Source of the DNA: Oceanicola sp.
Lineage (GTDB): Bacteria; Pseudomonadota; Alphaproteobacteria; Rhodobacterales; Rhodobacteraceae
Direction of reading: 5' to 3'
DNA: 64,000 bases
Assembly: GCA_022447275.1 (NCBI GenBank)
Contig: JAKVBK010000014.1
Coordinates: 1 to 64,000 of the forward strand
Below the pieces are notes generated by a model. It saw only the letters and a program-made list of their open reading frames with translations. It did no database searches and was not told the origin of the DNA. Positions 54,019-63,992 of this stretch are shown piece after piece (the stretch's first letter is position 1; each line of letters opens with the position of its first letter). Both the position numbers and the translations under genes were made by a program.

Positions 54019-54202
54019 AGTAGTGTCTCCGTTGGTGACGTTTCATTCGGTGCTGCAACAGATTGGTCTGATTGCGCGTCTGAAAAGGCCGTGGATTTCC
54101 GCCGATGGACGCAAAAAGGGGCTTGCCTTTGGCGGGGTGCCGCCTAAGCCCGGGCTGCCTCGCATTGCCACTCAAATATCCGTGATCAGCCGTGAAATTT
54201 TG

Positions 54203-54221
54203 TGTGTGAAAAAATCACACA
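54203..54221. promoter_or_regulatory. Inverted repeat TGTGTGA-N5-TCACACA
   Basis: Seven-base-pair dyad about 185 bp before the fasciclin start. Spacing is one base short of a CRP site, so the protein is unknown. Confidence 0.3.
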
Positions 54222-54320
54222 TTGTTCTCGTGCCGCGGTGTTGGCGCTCTGCCCAAACCCACTGAACGGGCCCGATCAGTCCAGATTGGCCGTCTCCTTC
54301 GCAGGGGCCGCAAATGATAA

Positions 54321-54352
54321 GGGCCTGCCTGTTCGTCAAAACAGGCAGGCCC
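54321..54352 (-). terminator. Terminator of the peroxiredoxin gene (minus strand)
   Basis: Perfect 13-bp stem (GGGCCTGCCTGTT with its complement, 6-base loop). Followed on the minus strand by TTATCATTT, a weak T-run, 24 bp after the stop. Confidence 0.7.
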
Positions 54353-54375
54353 CAATGTCAGGGTGTCCGACGGGA

Positions 54376-55029
54376 TTATGCGTCGAGCGATGTCAGGCGC
54401 ACATAGGGCAAGACGGCGTCAAAGCTGCCGTGCTTTTCCGTGGCAGCCGCATCATCCAAAGCGAGCGGGATGATGACATCCTTGCCTGGGGTCCAGTTCG
54501 CCGGGGTGGCAACGCTTTCGCGGGCCGCCGTTTGAAGGCCGTCGAGGGCCCGCAGAACCTCCGCAAAATTGCGCCCGACGGTCATTGGGTAGGTCATCGA
54601 CAGTTTCAGTTGCTTGTCCGGCCCGATGATAAAGACAGATCGCACGGTGGCGCTGTCATTGGGGGTGCGGCCGTCGGGCAGGTAGGCATCGGCAGGCAAC
54701 ATGTCGAAGGCTTTGGACAGGACCAGATCCGCATCGGCAACGATTGGAAAGTTCACGGGAGCGCCGCCAAAGGTTTCGATATCCTTGATCCACTTCAGGT
54801 GATCTTCAACGCCGTCGACAGACACGCCCATCACTTTGGTGCCGCGCTTGGCCCATTCTTCTTCCAACTGGGCAACTGCGCCGAATTCTGTGGTGCAGAC
54901 CGGGGTGAAATCCTTGGGGTGCGAGAACAGGATGGCCCAGCTGTCGCCAACCCAGTCATGCAGAGCAATGTCGCCCTTGCTGGTTGCAACGGTCAGGTTC
55001 GGGATGGTGTCGTTGATGCGCAGGCCCAT
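54376..55029 (-). CDS. 1-Cys peroxiredoxin (Prx6 type)
   Basis: A 217-residue thiol peroxidase. The peroxidatic Cys is C45 in FTPVCTTEF, with the conserved active-site Arg in SATVRSVFIIG. There is no other cysteine in the protein, so it is a 1-Cys enzyme needing an external reductant. It reduces hydrogen peroxide and organic hydroperoxides. Length and C-terminal extension match Prx6. Strong hairpin terminator follows. Confidence 0.93.
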   Translation of the reverse strand: MGLRINDTIPNLTVATSKGDIALHDWVGDSWAILFSHPKDFTPVCTTEFGAVAQLEEEWAKRGTKVMGVSVDGVEDHLKWIKDIETFGGAPVNFPIVADADLVLSKAFDMLPADAYLPDGRTPNDSATVRSVFIIGPDKQLKLSMTYPMTVGRNFAEVLRALDGLQTAARESVATPANWTPGKDVIIPLALDDAAATEKHGSFDAVLPYVRLTSLDA

Positions 55030-55514
55030 GGGGCTGTCCTTTCTGAATAGAAGAAGCTTTTGCCTCAGATAGCGCCTCTGGTTGGCTGGTTGTAGGCGTC
55101 AAAGGAAAAACAACCCGGAAAAAGAATGGCTATCCCCTTCGGCCGGACCGCCCCATGCAGATGTTCCCCTGGCGGGCATGATGTGAGGACGTGCAATCAA
55201 TCTGGTCGCTGCCGGTAGGAGCAGTTGTTCTTCTCAGCCCGTATTGGCCTTTCCATGACAGATGTGATTGCGGTGTGCAGCGTAGCTTGCCAGCCGCGCG
55301 TGCCGCTGATTTCTGTGCTGACGCAAGGGGCTGATCTTGGCCCGCTGCGCTTGCTAAACTAAAGTGCTGTCAATCATAAGCTGCCAGTCTGGCAGATGGT
55401 CAGGGCCCCGGCGGCACAGTGTCAAATTGCAACCTGTTTTGATCGGCAGAGTGTCAAGCAGGGTTTACGCAGCGCTGGGGAGGCTTTAGCTGTAGAAGGA
55501 TGACGGAGACGAAG
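55030..55514. other. Gene-free region before ispH
   Basis: 485 bp between divergent genes. A 36-codon frame at 55255-55362 has core-like codon use but no ribosome binding site, so I do not call it a gene. No terminator or riboswitch is recognised. Confidence 0.4.
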
Positions 55515-56465
55515 ATGGACCTGCCCCCCCTTACCATTCTCATGGCGGCCCCGCGCGGCTTCTGTGCCGGTGTCGATCGCGCGATCAAGATCGTGGAAAT
55601 GGCCTTGGACAAGTGGGGCCCCCCCGTCTACGTGCGCCATGAGATCGTGCACAATAAATTCGTCGTCAACGGATTGCGTGACAAAGGCGCGGTCTTCGTC
55701 AAAGAGCTTGATGAATGCCCGGATGACCGGCCCGTGGTTTTTTCCGCCCATGGGGTGCCAAAGGCCATTCCCGCAGAGGCTGCGCGCCGCGAGATGCTCT
55801 ATGTGGATGCAACCTGCCCGCTGGTGTCGAAGGTCCATATTGAGGCTGCGCGCCATGCGGATCGCGGGCTGCAGATCGTGATGATTGGCCATGCCGGACA
55901 TCCTGAAACCATCGGCACCATGGGGCAATTGCCCGAGGGGGACGTTCTGCTGGTAGAGGTGCCTGAGGATGTAGAGGGCCTGCAGGTGCGGGACCCCGAG
56001 GCCTTGGCCTATGTGACCCAGACAACCCTGTCGATTGACGATACTGCGGATGTGGTGGCGGCCTTGCAGGCGCGCTTTCCCAAGATTGTCGGCCCGCACA
56101 AGGAAGACATCTGCTATGCCACAACCAACCGGCAGGAGGCCGTGAAGGCTGTTGCGCCACATGTGGATGCCTTGCTGGTTGTGGGCGCCCCAAACTCGTC
56201 AAACTCGAAGCGGCTGGTCGAGGTTGGGGCAAGGGCGGGCTGTGCTTATTCGCAACTCGTACAACGCGCTGTCGATATTGACTGGCGCGCTCTGGAAGGC
56301 ATTCGAACGCTCGGCATCACCGCTGGCGCCAGCGCGCCTGACGTGCTGATTCAAGAGGTTGTCGATGCCTTCCGCGCAAAGTTCGATGTGACGGTCGAAA
56401 TTGTCGAGACCGCGCAGGAGAATGTGGAATTCAAGGTGCCGCGGGTGCTGCGGCTGCCCGCCTAA
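55515..56465 (+). CDS. ispH: 4-hydroxy-3-methylbut-2-enyl diphosphate reductase
   Basis: A 316-residue enzyme of the last MEP-pathway step, forming IPP and DMAPP. The iron-sulfur ligands are the three Cys of [21 protein letters not shown] and [11 protein letters not shown]. Start at 55515 has GGAG 6 bases before it, whereas the ATG at 55500 has almost no spacing to its AGAAGG. Pairs functionally with ispE (38693). Confidence 0.95.
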   Translation: MDLPPLTILMAAPRGFCAGVDRAIKIVEMALDKWGPPVYVRHEIVHNKFVVNGLRDKGAVFVKELDECPDDRPVVFSAHGVPKAIPAEAARREMLYVDATCPLVSKVHIEAARHADRGLQIVMIGHAGHPETIGTMGQLPEGDVLLVEVPEDVEGLQVRDPEALAYVTQTTLSIDDTADVVAALQARFPKIVGPHKEDICYATTNRQEAVKAVAPHVDALLVVGAPNSSNSKRLVEVGARAGCAYSQLVQRAVDIDWRALEGIRTLGITAGASAPDVLIQEVVDAFRAKFDVTVEIVETAQENVEFKVPRVLRLPA

Positions 56466-56546
56466 GCAGTGACGGGCGGTGCAAGTTGCCGCCCCGGCCG
56501 CACGAAAGCGCTGGACCTCACCTGCGGGCGCGATAAACCTCTTGCC

Positions 56547-57005
56547 ATGTTTGAGACACCCGTTCCACGCGCAGCGCTTCTTTTGGGCTTTGCAGGCGTC
56601 CTGCCCTTTGGCTGGGGCGTGCTGACCCTTCTGTCCGATGCCGCTTTTGGTCTGACGATGCAAACGATCGGCCCGCGTTTTGTGGGGCCCTATGTGTTGT
56701 TGTCCTATGGTACGGTGATCTTGTCCTTCATGTCGGGCGTGTTGTGGGGCTTTGCCACCCGGGCCGAAGGCGCAACTGCCGCGCTGGGCTACAGCTTGTC
56801 CGTGATCCCGGCGCTCTGGGGATTTTTTATGGTGGGCAATGGGCCGATCTCGGCGGCGACAAACCTAATCATCGGTTTCATTGGCGTTCTGATGATCGAC
56901 TACTTTTTCTGGATCAACCGTCTTGCCCCGCCTTGGTGGATGGCCCTGCGGATCCCGCTTTCGGCTTTGGTCTGCGCATGCCTTCTCGCTCCGGTGCTGA
57001 TATGA
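56547..57005 (+). CDS. DUF3429-family membrane protein
   Basis: A 152-residue protein with about five hydrophobic segments and the DUF3429 look (SYGTVILSFMSGVLWGFA, LMIDYFFWINRLAPPWWM). Function unknown. It starts at 56547 after a weak site; stop overlaps the methyltransferase ATG (ATGA), so it is co-translated with a soluble enzyme. Confidence 0.8.
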   Translation: MFETPVPRAALLLGFAGVLPFGWGVLTLLSDAAFGLTMQTIGPRFVGPYVLLSYGTVILSFMSGVLWGFATRAEGATAALGYSLSVIPALWGFFMVGNGPISAATNLIIGFIGVLMIDYFFWINRLAPPWWMALRIPLSALVCACLLAPVLI

Positions 57006-57598
57006 GTGGCGGAGATCGCGAAACGCTGTCGGTCTACGCCAAGCAGGCCGAACGCTATGCCAACGCCTTTGATACGGCGCGCAAAGATCCCTGGCTGGAG
57101 GCATTTATCACGGCGCTTCCGGCGGGCGCACCGGTGCTGGAGCTGGGCTGCGGGCCGGGCCGGATTGCCGCGCTGCTGAAGGCTGCAGGCCTTGAGGTGG
57201 ATGCGGTGGATGCCTCAGCAGAGATGGCGGATGTCGCCAAGCGCCAGCACGATGTCGACGTGCGCGTCGCCAGTTTTGACCAGATTACCGGCACGGATTG
57301 CTATGATGGCATCTGGGCCAATTTCAGCCTGCTCCATGCGCCCAAAGCGGATATGCCGGGCCATCTTGCACGTCTTGCCACGGCCTTGCGGCCCGGGGGA
57401 CGGGTTCATATTGGCCTGAAGGAAGGCGATGGCGAGGCGCGTGATGGGCTGGGCCGGTTCTATGCATATTACCGCGAAGAGGAATTGCGCGGCCTGCTCA
57501 GCGATGTCGGCTGGACGGTCACGCAGGTTGATCGCGGCGCAAGCGAGGGGCTCGATGGCACCGTTGCCCCGTGGCTGATCGTGACGGCCCATGGCTGA
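57002..57598 (+). CDS. Class I SAM-dependent methyltransferase
   Basis: A 198-residue methyltransferase: the SAM motif [15 protein letters not shown] (residues ~43-57), an acidic second strand ([10 protein letters not shown]) and [11 protein letters not shown] (post-III) are visible. The substrate is unknown. It overlaps the DUF3429 gene (4 bp) and rnhA (8 bp). Confidence 0.88.
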   Translation: MSGGDRETLSVYAKQAERYANAFDTARKDPWLEAFITALPAGAPVLELGCGPGRIAALLKAAGLEVDAVDASAEMADVAKRQHDVDVRVASFDQITGTDCYDGIWANFSLLHAPKADMPGHLARLATALRPGGRVHIGLKEGDGEARDGLGRFYAYYREEELRGLLSDVGWTVTQVDRGASEGLDGTVAPWLIVTAHG

Positions 57599-58040
57599 GC
57601 TGTTCGCCTATACGGACGGGGCGTGCTCCGGCAATCCCGGCCCGGGCGGCTGGGGCGCCCTTTTGATCGCGCGCGATGGCGACAGGGTCGTGAAGGAGCG
57701 CGAATTGTCCGGCGGAGAGCCAGGCACGACTAACAACCGCATGGAGCTTCTGGCCGCGATCAATGCGCTGGAAAGCCTGTCGCGTCCCTCCACCATCACG
57801 GTCGTGACCGACAGCCAATACGTCAAGAACGGGGTCACCCAGTGGATACATGGCTGGAAGCGCAACGGTTGGAAAACTGCAGCGAAGAAACCCGTGAAAA
57901 ATGCCGAGCTTTGGCAGCGCCTTGATGCAGCGCAGGCCCGCCACGATGTGGCTTGGGCATGGGTCAAAGGGCATGCCGGCCACCCCGAGAATGAACGCGC
58001 TGATGCTCTGGCGCGCGGGGGCATGGCACCTTTCAAGTAA
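57591..58040 (+). CDS. rnhA: Ribonuclease HI
   Basis: A 149-residue RNase H that cuts RNA in RNA-DNA hybrids, removing R-loops and primers. Catalytic acids: the Asp in [11 protein letters not shown] (residue ~8), Glu in RMELLAAI (~47), Asp in VTDSQYV (~69) and the last Asp in ENERADALA (~134), with His in GHAGH. Start overlaps the methyltransferase by 8 bp. Confidence 0.95.
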   Translation: MAELFAYTDGACSGNPGPGGWGALLIARDGDRVVKERELSGGEPGTTNNRMELLAAINALESLSRPSTITVVTDSQYVKNGVTQWIHGWKRNGWKTAAKKPVKNAELWQRLDAAQARHDVAWAWVKGHAGHPENERADALARGGMAPFK

Positions 58041-58165
58041 CCCTGCCTGACAGTGCGACACGCAGGCCACAAGCCGTGGACGGGATGCCGCATTTAAAAA
58101 TAAGCTGTGCTTTGGGGGGTGGTTTTGGCCTAGTTTGGGGCTGCAAACCACAGGCGAGGCAAAAA

Positions 58166-58567
58166 ATGCTCAATGAATTTCGCAGTTTTATCGCCCGGGG
58201 CAATGTCATGGACATGGCCGTCGGGATCATCATCGGGGCCGCGTTCACCGCGATCGTACAGTCGCTGGTCAATGATCTGATCAACCCGATCATCGGCATC
58301 TTTACCGGTGGCGTCGACATGTCGGGCCTCGGCATCACCCTTGCCGGTGAAGGCGAAGATGCGGCGGTCTTTGCTTATGGCAATTTCCTGATGGCGATCC
58401 TGAATTTCCTGATCGTGGCGTGGGCCGTGTTCATGCTGGTCAAGTCGGTCAACCGGATCAAGGACATGGCCAGCAAGGAAGAAGAGGCCGCGCCCGAGGC
58501 CGATCCCGGCCCCAGCGAGAAGGACATCCTGATCGAGATCCGGGACGCCCTGCAGGCAGCCAAGTAA
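58166..58567 (+). CDS. mscL: Large-conductance mechanosensitive channel MscL
   Basis: A 133-residue channel subunit forming pentamers that open on membrane tension. Helix 1 starts at [20 protein letters not shown], with the gate glycine/valine segment; helix 2 is around residues 76-98; the cytoplasmic helix is acidic and Ala-rich. Start at 58166, after GCGAGGC. Confidence 0.95.
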   Translation: MLNEFRSFIARGNVMDMAVGIIIGAAFTAIVQSLVNDLINPIIGIFTGGVDMSGLGITLAGEGEDAAVFAYGNFLMAILNFLIVAWAVFMLVKSVNRIKDMASKEEEAAPEADPGPSEKDILIEIRDALQAAK

Positions 58568-58579
58568 TCAGATGCAATC

Positions 58580-58608
58580 GGGGCGGGCCCCATGCGTGCG
58601 CCCGCCCC
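58580..58608. terminator. Hairpin between mscL and the enoyl-CoA hydratase gene
   Basis: GGGGCGGGC/GCCCGCCCC nine-pair stem with an 11-base loop between convergent genes. It has no real T-run on either strand. Confidence 0.55.
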
Positions 58609-58627
58609 AATTCCCTGTCCCAGTTCC

Positions 58628-59263
58628 CTAGGTGGGGCTGGCATCCCCGGCGGCGATCATTGCTTTGATCCCTTTCAAAACGGCTGCGTCTGCTTCGAGA
58701 GCGGGTGCCGCAAGCAATGCGATGGTGGCGTCCATCTGATCGACTGGTGTCAGGCGATCGACCAGCCCCCATGACAAAGCTGTTTGCGCGTCGATCTTGT
58801 CGGCAGCGGCCAACAACATCTTGGCGCGGGCCGGGCCCACCAAGGCCCGCAGCCGCCCCGGATCAGACGGCTGGGGCAGAAAGCCCAGTTTGATCGCAGG
58901 ATAAAAGAACTTGGCCTCCGGTACGCTGATGCGCAAATCACAGGCCAGCGCCATACCGAAAGCCCCCCCGGCCAGCGTCCCATTGAGGGCCGCGATCGAA
59001 AGACCGTCAAACGCCGCAATCGCGCCTGATAGCGCCTCCCAGACCCCATCCCGCGCCAGTCCTGCGCGGGCTTGATCCAGATCGGCACCGGCCGAAAACA
59101 CCTTTCCTTGCCCGGTAATCACCAACACCTTGTCTGCCTGCGCCTGTGCGGCCTGCACTGCGCTGGTCAAGTCGGCGAGCATGTCGCGGGTCAGGGAGTT
59201 TGCCTTATCGGGCCGGTTGAGCGTCAGGGTGCAAATGCCGTCAGACCGGGTGCAGGAGATCAT
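58628..59263 (-). CDS. Enoyl-CoA hydratase/isomerase-family protein
   Basis: A 211-residue crotonase-fold protein, shorter than the usual ~260. N-terminal LNRPDKANSL, the oxyanion-hole segment KVFSAGADLDQA (~62-73) and LAGGAFGMALACDLRI are present. It lacks the C-terminal helix pair of classical hydratases and one of the usual Glu acids is uncertain, so hydratase, isomerase or thioesterase are all possible. Overlaps the SDR gene by 4 bp, a likely two-gene unit. Confidence 0.85.
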   Translation of the reverse strand: MISCTRSDGICTLTLNRPDKANSLTRDMLADLTSAVQAAQAQADKVLVITGQGKVFSAGADLDQARAGLARDGVWEALSGAIAAFDGLSIAALNGTLAGGAFGMALACDLRISVPEAKFFYPAIKLGFLPQPSDPGRLRALVGPARAKMLLAAADKIDAQTALSWGLVDRLTPVDQMDATIALLAAPALEADAAVLKGIKAMIAAGDASPT

Positions 59264-60045
59264 GTGGTCACCCCCACCGTCTTGCGGATCTCAGGGTCCC
59301 GCAGGGAAATTTCCTGACCCAACCAGCCATCCGCATCCGGGCCGCACATCCAGAGCAGGGCCAAGGCCGGCCAATCTGCGGGGATGTGATCGCTCCAGTC
59401 CAGAGCGCTGACCGGATTGATGCCCGAGGCTTTGATCTCCCGCTGCATCTGGGTGGCCACTGTGCCCGGTGACAGGCCCATTGCGCGGATCCCGTTTTCA
59501 GCTTCTTCCTTGTGGAGCATGGCGGTCAGCATGGCGGCGCCGGCCTTTGATGCGCAATAGTGTGACCACCCCTCGATTGCGTTATGTGCAGCGCCTGAAG
59601 AGATCGTCAGAATGGTGCCATTGCCCCTTGCCTTCATGCCCGGCAGCGCAGCGTGCATCCCGTGATAGACGCCCTTGAGGTTGATATCGATGGCCATGCC
59701 CCAGCCCTCAGGCGCACTTTCATCGAGACGCGCGATAGGTTCGATAACCCCGGCGTTGTTGATCAGGATGTTAAGCGCCCCAAAGGTGTCGATCGTGGTT
59801 TCAACTGCGGCGGACACTTGCGCATAGTCGGCCACATCGCAGGCCACGGCCCGGGCCTTTTCGCCGATCTGCTGAGCGATCGCGGCGCTGTCATTCAGGC
59901 TGCGTGCGGCCAACACCACATTGGCGCCTGCGCGTGCGAACACCAGAGCGGCGGCGGCCCCGATGCCCCGGCTGGCCCCGGTGATCAGGGCTGTTTTTCC
60001 TGAAAGGTCAGGCAGATGTGATGGAAGGGAGGGGATTTCGGTCAT
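59260..60045 (-). CDS. SDR-family oxidoreductase
   Basis: A 261-residue short-chain dehydrogenase: GASRGIGAAAAL, NNAG in ILINNAGV, Ser in TISSGAA and YCASK as the catalytic Tyr-x-x-x-Lys. An Arg in the second strand (LAARS) hints at NADP. Paired with the crotonase-family gene by a 4-bp overlap, which suggests a step in an acyl-CoA or related pathway. Confidence 0.9.
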   Translation of the reverse strand: MTEIPSLPSHLPDLSGKTALITGASRGIGAAAALVFARAGANVVLAARSLNDSAAIAQQIGEKARAVACDVADYAQVSAAVETTIDTFGALNILINNAGVIEPIARLDESAPEGWGMAIDINLKGVYHGMHAALPGMKARGNGTILTISSGAAHNAIEGWSHYCASKAGAAMLTAMLHKEEAENGIRAMGLSPGTVATQMQREIKASGINPVSALDWSDHIPADWPALALLWMCGPDADGWLGQEISLRDPEIRKTVGVTT

Positions 60046-60228
60046 GAAGCAGTTCCTGTGTGTATCCTGAAGGGGCCACACCCGCTGAGGCGGGCCCGGA
60101 TTGCCGACCATAACCTAGCTCTGCACCGCGCCACGTGAAAGCAATTGCATCGATCCTCCACCTTGACCGATGGCCTTCGCAGCCGGACACTCAACCAGAC
60201 AGCCCCGATTCCACTGAAAGGATATTCC

Positions 60229-61752
60229 ATGACCCTCGCTCTGAAATCCGGCACAGCTGCCTTGGCGTTGTGCATCTTCAGCCAGCCGCTGGCTGCGCTT
60301 ACGGCCCAGGAAGCCTGGGAGGCCTGGAAGGGCCTCCGAGAAGCCAATGGCCAGCAGATTGAGACGGCCAGTGAAAGCTACGAGTCGGGCCTTGTTGTCA
60401 TTACGGATGCCAACTTCACAATTGATTTTGAGGTGGAAGAGGACGAAGGCACCGGCACTGTCATGTATACTGTGCCCGAGATCCGGTTGGAGGAGCAGGG
60501 CGACGGCAGCGTGTTGATCACCCAGACCAACGCCTATGACATTGCCTTCGCCGGCTTGGACGATTCCGGGGCCGCAGTGACAGGGGTGGTTGGGCTGTCC
60601 CATCCCGATCTTGTGGTGGTTGCCTCTGATGCGGAGGGGGGCACGCAATTCGCCCTGTCGGGGCCCTCGGCAGAACTGTCTTTGAAGGAGATTTCCGAGG
60701 ACGGAGACCCGATGGATATCACGATGACCATTGGCATGGGTGCGTTTGAGGGGGCGTACACGGCTGATGGTGAGGCTGCGATATCTTCGGCGTTTAACGG
60801 CGAGGATCTGACCATTGCCGTTGCCGGCACTGACCCGGAGGGCGATGGCACCTTTGCCGTTGATGGCACAATGTCTGCGGTGGGCGTTTCGTCTACATCC
60901 GAGGGGGGCAGTCTGTTTGGGGCTGTTGATCCTGCGGCCTTGATAGAGGCAGGCTTCGCCACCGACATGGAAATCACCTATGGCGAGACGACCTTTGATT
61001 TCAAGTTCGAAGATGGACGGGAAAGCGGAGCGGTAGAAACGTCGCTTGCAGGCGGCGAAACGCGCGTATCCCTTGATGCAGATGCGGTGGCCTATGACGT
61101 CAGATATGACGGGCTTGATGTGGCTGTCATGGGGTCCGAGATCCCGCTGCCCCGCGTCGATGTTGGGATGGGCACCTTTGGCATTTCTTTCCAGATGCCT
61201 CTCGGCGAAGCGGACGTGTCCCAGCCCTACGGGTTCCGCCTCGGGCTCGAAGATTTGAGTTTGAGCGAAGGGATCTGGAACCTGTTTGACCCTGCTGCAG
61301 TGCTCCCGCGGGACATGGCCAGCCTTGTTATTGACGTTGACGGCCAGATGCGGTGGCTGGTGGATATCTTTGACATGGCCATGGCAGAGGCAGATAGCAG
61401 CGAAGATGTGCCTGCTGAGGTCGATACCCTGAACATCGAAGAAGTGCTGTTGCAACTGGCCGGTGCAGAGCTGACCGCGACGGGGGGCTTTACCTTCGAC
61501 TACAGCGATCTCAGCACGTTTGACGGGATGCCGCGCCCGGAAGGGGCGGTGACCGTGGTGCTGACCGGGGCCAACAGCCTGCTCGACAAACTGGTGCAGA
61601 TGGGGCTGGTGGATGCCGAGCAGGCCATGATGGCGCGCATGATGAGCGGCATGCTGCTGCAGCCCGGTGACGGGCCCGACACGCTGGTCTCTGAGATCGC
61701 GGTGTCGCCCTCCGGGCAGATTACCGCGAATGGCGCGCCCCTGCCCTTCTGA
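60229..61752 (+). CDS. DUF2125-family exported protein
   Basis: A 507-residue protein with a signal peptide (about residues 1-25, ending ALTAQE), otherwise a mostly beta, acidic, Asp/Glu/Gly/Thr-rich mature protein. The layout matches DUF2125 proteins of alphaproteobacteria, which are outer-membrane-related. Function unknown; the location beside lpxK fits an envelope role. Start at 60229, after GAAAGGA. Confidence 0.8.
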   Translation: MTLALKSGTAALALCIFSQPLAALTAQEAWEAWKGLREANGQQIETASESYESGLVVITDANFTIDFEVEEDEGTGTVMYTVPEIRLEEQGDGSVLITQTNAYDIAFAGLDDSGAAVTGVVGLSHPDLVVVASDAEGGTQFALSGPSAELSLKEISEDGDPMDITMTIGMGAFEGAYTADGEAAISSAFNGEDLTIAVAGTDPEGDGTFAVDGTMSAVGVSSTSEGGSLFGAVDPAALIEAGFATDMEITYGETTFDFKFEDGRESGAVETSLAGGETRVSLDADAVAYDVRYDGLDVAVMGSEIPLPRVDVGMGTFGISFQMPLGEADVSQPYGFRLGLEDLSLSEGIWNLFDPAAVLPRDMASLVIDVDGQMRWLVDIFDMAMAEADSSEDVPAEVDTLNIEEVLLQLAGAELTATGGFTFDYSDLSTFDGMPRPEGAVTVVLTGANSLLDKLVQMGLVDAEQAMMARMMSGMLLQPGDGPDTLVSEIAVSPSGQITANGAPLPF

Positions 61753-61758
61753 GCCATC

Positions 61759-62763
61759 TCAATGCTGGTCGGCGAGGCCGGCCAGCAGGGCTGAGAGCTC
61801 GGCGCTTTCAGCAATTTTCAACCGCACAGGCAGGGCGAGCACTTTGCCCCGCCAATCCGGTGGCAAGCGCACGGCGTCTTTCTCCGTTGTGACCAGTTGA
61901 GCGCCCTGTTCCTGCGCTGTGCGATGCAGGCGGCTGAGCAGGGGGCGGGCCAGGGGCTGGTGATCGCCCAGGGCGAGGGTGTCGATCACGTCTGCGCCGG
62001 TTTGTCGAAGCGTTTGGAAAAACTTCTCAGGATGGCCAATGCCGGCAAAGGCAATGGCACGCAGCCCTTGCCAGGCCATGCCGGTTTGCAAAGGCTCAAG
62101 CGCGGCTGTGAGGTGCGGCAGGCCTGCAGGCAGCGCTGCGCCCCATTGCGCCTTGAAGCGGTCTTGGGCGGCCCCGTCTCCGATCGACAGCACGGCGTCA
62201 GCCCGTGACAGGCCCGTCGCTACGGGTTCTCGCAGGGGACCAGCGGGCAGGCATCGTCCGTTGCCGAAACCCCGGAAGGCATCGACCACCACGATCGACA
62301 TGTCTTTCTCAAGCGTTGGGTTCTGAAAACCGTCATCCAGCAGGATGTGGCTCGCCCCGAGCGCCTCTGCAGCGCGTGCGCCTGCGGCCCTGTCCCGGGC
62401 GACGATCACCTTGCCAAAGGCTGCAAGAAGCAAGGGTTCATCCCCTACATCGGCAGCGCTGTGCTGGGCCAAATCCACTTGGACGGGGCCCTTTAGGCGG
62501 CCCCCATGCCCCCGGCTGACCACAACCGCATTCTGGCCAAGCTCCATCATCAAAGCGGTCACGGTGGGGGTTTTGCCCGTCCCGCCCGCATTGAGGTTTC
62601 CAACGCAGATCACCGGACAATTGGCGCGGTAGCCCGACCCGCTGCCCTTGCGCAGGCGCCGGGCGGTTGCCGCCGCATAGGCTGCGCCCAGAGGGGCAAG
62701 CAGGCGCGCGGCAAGGCGCGGGGCCTCGGGCGGGCTGAACCAGAAGGCGGGCGCGCGACTCAT
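61759..62763 (-). CDS. lpxK: Tetraacyldisaccharide 4'-kinase LpxK
   Basis: A 334-residue membrane-surface kinase phosphorylating the lipid A disaccharide. The P-loop is [13 protein letters not shown] (residues ~55-67) and later VVSRGHGG and LDDGFQN are family features; the N-terminus is a short hydrophobic/Arg-rich helix. Start at 62763 overlaps the WaaA-like gene by 4 bp. Confidence 0.95.
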   Translation of the reverse strand: MSRAPAFWFSPPEAPRLAARLLAPLGAAYAAATARRLRKGSGSGYRANCPVICVGNLNAGGTGKTPTVTALMMELGQNAVVVSRGHGGRLKGPVQVDLAQHSAADVGDEPLLLAAFGKVIVARDRAAGARAAEALGASHILLDDGFQNPTLEKDMSIVVVDAFRGFGNGRCLPAGPLREPVATGLSRADAVLSIGDGAAQDRFKAQWGAALPAGLPHLTAALEPLQTGMAWQGLRAIAFAGIGHPEKFFQTLRQTGADVIDTLALGDHQPLARPLLSRLHRTAQEQGAQLVTTEKDAVRLPPDWRGKVLALPVRLKIAESAELSALLAGLADQH

Positions 62764-63992
62764 TCTGACACGCCGGATTGCGTCGGGGCGGCCTGCGCCG
62801 CGTCGGGCTGGTCCTCGAGGTCCAGCGCCCTGCGCGCCTGCCGACACACGGCATTCAAAAGCGGGGCCCCGAGGCTTGATATCTTCCAGCCCGCCAGGGC
62901 TTTTTGCGCAGCCGTCTCAGGGATCAGGAGGCCGGCAAGGGCCGCGCCAAGATGGTTGGTCGAGCCGATCCGTGTCAGGGCTCCGGCTGCATCCAGCGCG
63001 AGAAGGTTGGGATCAATTGGGCCATGTACCGGGCCGAGGATGGCCGCGGACCCAAGCGCGGCAGCGTCCATGACGGATATGCCATTTTCACCATCGGGGT
63101 CGGCAAACCAGCATGCCGGTGCAACACGCAGCCACAGACCAGCCTCGTCCGCGCCTTCGGCAATAAATACATCAGTATCTTGGTCCGGTACCCCCTCTGC
63201 GTCGCGCTCTGCCACCCGCAGGTCTTTCTCGCGCAGGGTCTGGGCCCAGTGTGGCCCTTCGCCCTCGGGCACCATGATGATGGTCAACAGCTTGTTGGCA
63301 TGGGCGGACGCCTGACGCTGCGCAGTAAGCAGGCCCCCCAGTTCGGCCCGTTTGGGCAGAATGGCCAACCATGTTGGGCGTCCTGCGATTTGCGTGCTGA
63401 TCTCATCCAGTTCGCTGCTGTTCACGGGCAGCGGGTGGTGCAATCTGGCCAAAACGCCACCGTCGGCCATGGGCACGTCCTGATGGGTTTCTTCCACGAG
63501 GCGACGCCGGATGTTTGGCCCTTCCGGAAGCACTGTGTTGAACTCCCGAAGCAAAGCCTCCGGGGGAAGTGTGTCCATTGGGGGCAGGCAGAGGGCCGCG
63601 GGAATGCCCACTGCGCGGCGCATACGGGCTGTTTCAGGCGCATCGGGGGCCAGCCAAAGCGCCCAATCCGGGCGCCAATGGGCAATGAAAAGACCCACCG
63701 CATAGGATTTGTCTGGCGGTGCGCGCAGTATCTGCACCCCGTGGCTCACCTGTTTGTCTGTCCCCTCGGGCCGCGTGATCACCACATTGATGGGCTTGGA
63801 GATGTCCTCGTTAAGGGCAGCGTGGAGCGTGTTTGCAAATGCCGTCGCCAAAGCAAGTGACACATGGGACGGACAGTGCAGCCACACCATCGCGCCATCA
63901 GGCCGGGGCGGCCAATCGGCAGACAGGTCATTGTCGGTGCTGGGGGGCAGGGTGACGCCCAGCGATGTTTTCAACCGTCCAATCAGGGACAT
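62760..63992 (-). CDS. Divergent WaaA (Kdo transferase)-like protein
   Basis: A 410-residue protein with the two-domain layout of 3-deoxy-D-manno-octulosonate transferase (WaaA). Partial matches: [10 protein letters not shown] where WaaA has the WLHaaSvGE motif, [14 protein letters not shown] where it has STHPGEEE, and [12 protein letters not shown] where it has GLWYRLAPV. The catalytic Glu after S-x-G in the first motif is not kept, and the C-terminal GGHNPLEPA-like motif reads [12 protein letters not shown]. It may be a non-catalytic or re-purposed relative. Overlaps lpxK. Confidence 0.7.
   Translation of the reverse strand: MSLIGRLKTSLGVTLPPSTDNDLSADWPPRPDGAMVWLHCPSHVSLALATAFANTLHAALNEDISKPINVVITRPEGTDKQVSHGVQILRAPPDKSYAVGLFIAHWRPDWALWLAPDAPETARMRRAVGIPAALCLPPMDTLPPEALLREFNTVLPEGPNIRRRLVEETHQDVPMADGGVLARLHHPLPVNSSELDEISTQIAGRPTWLAILPKRAELGGLLTAQRQASAHANKLLTIIMVPEGEGPHWAQTLREKDLRVAERDAEGVPDQDTDVFIAEGADEAGLWLRVAPACWFADPDGENGISVMDAAALGSAAILGPVHGPIDPNLLALDAAGALTRIGSTNHLGAALAGLLIPETAAQKALAGWKISSLGAPLLNAVCRQARRALDLEDQPDAAQAAPTQSGVSE

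Larger units (their letters stand above)
54019..54375. other. Region between the fasciclin and peroxiredoxin genes
   Basis: 357 bp. It holds the peroxiredoxin terminator hairpin (54321-54352) and an inverted repeat TGTGTGA-N5-TCACACA at 54203-54221, possibly a regulator site. No gene is seen. Confidence 0.5.

Noticed and set aside
55255..55362. 35-residue frame (MTDVIAVCSVAC...) before ispH
   Set aside because: Codon use is plausible, but there is no ribosome binding site and no family; chance frames of this size are common at this GC content.
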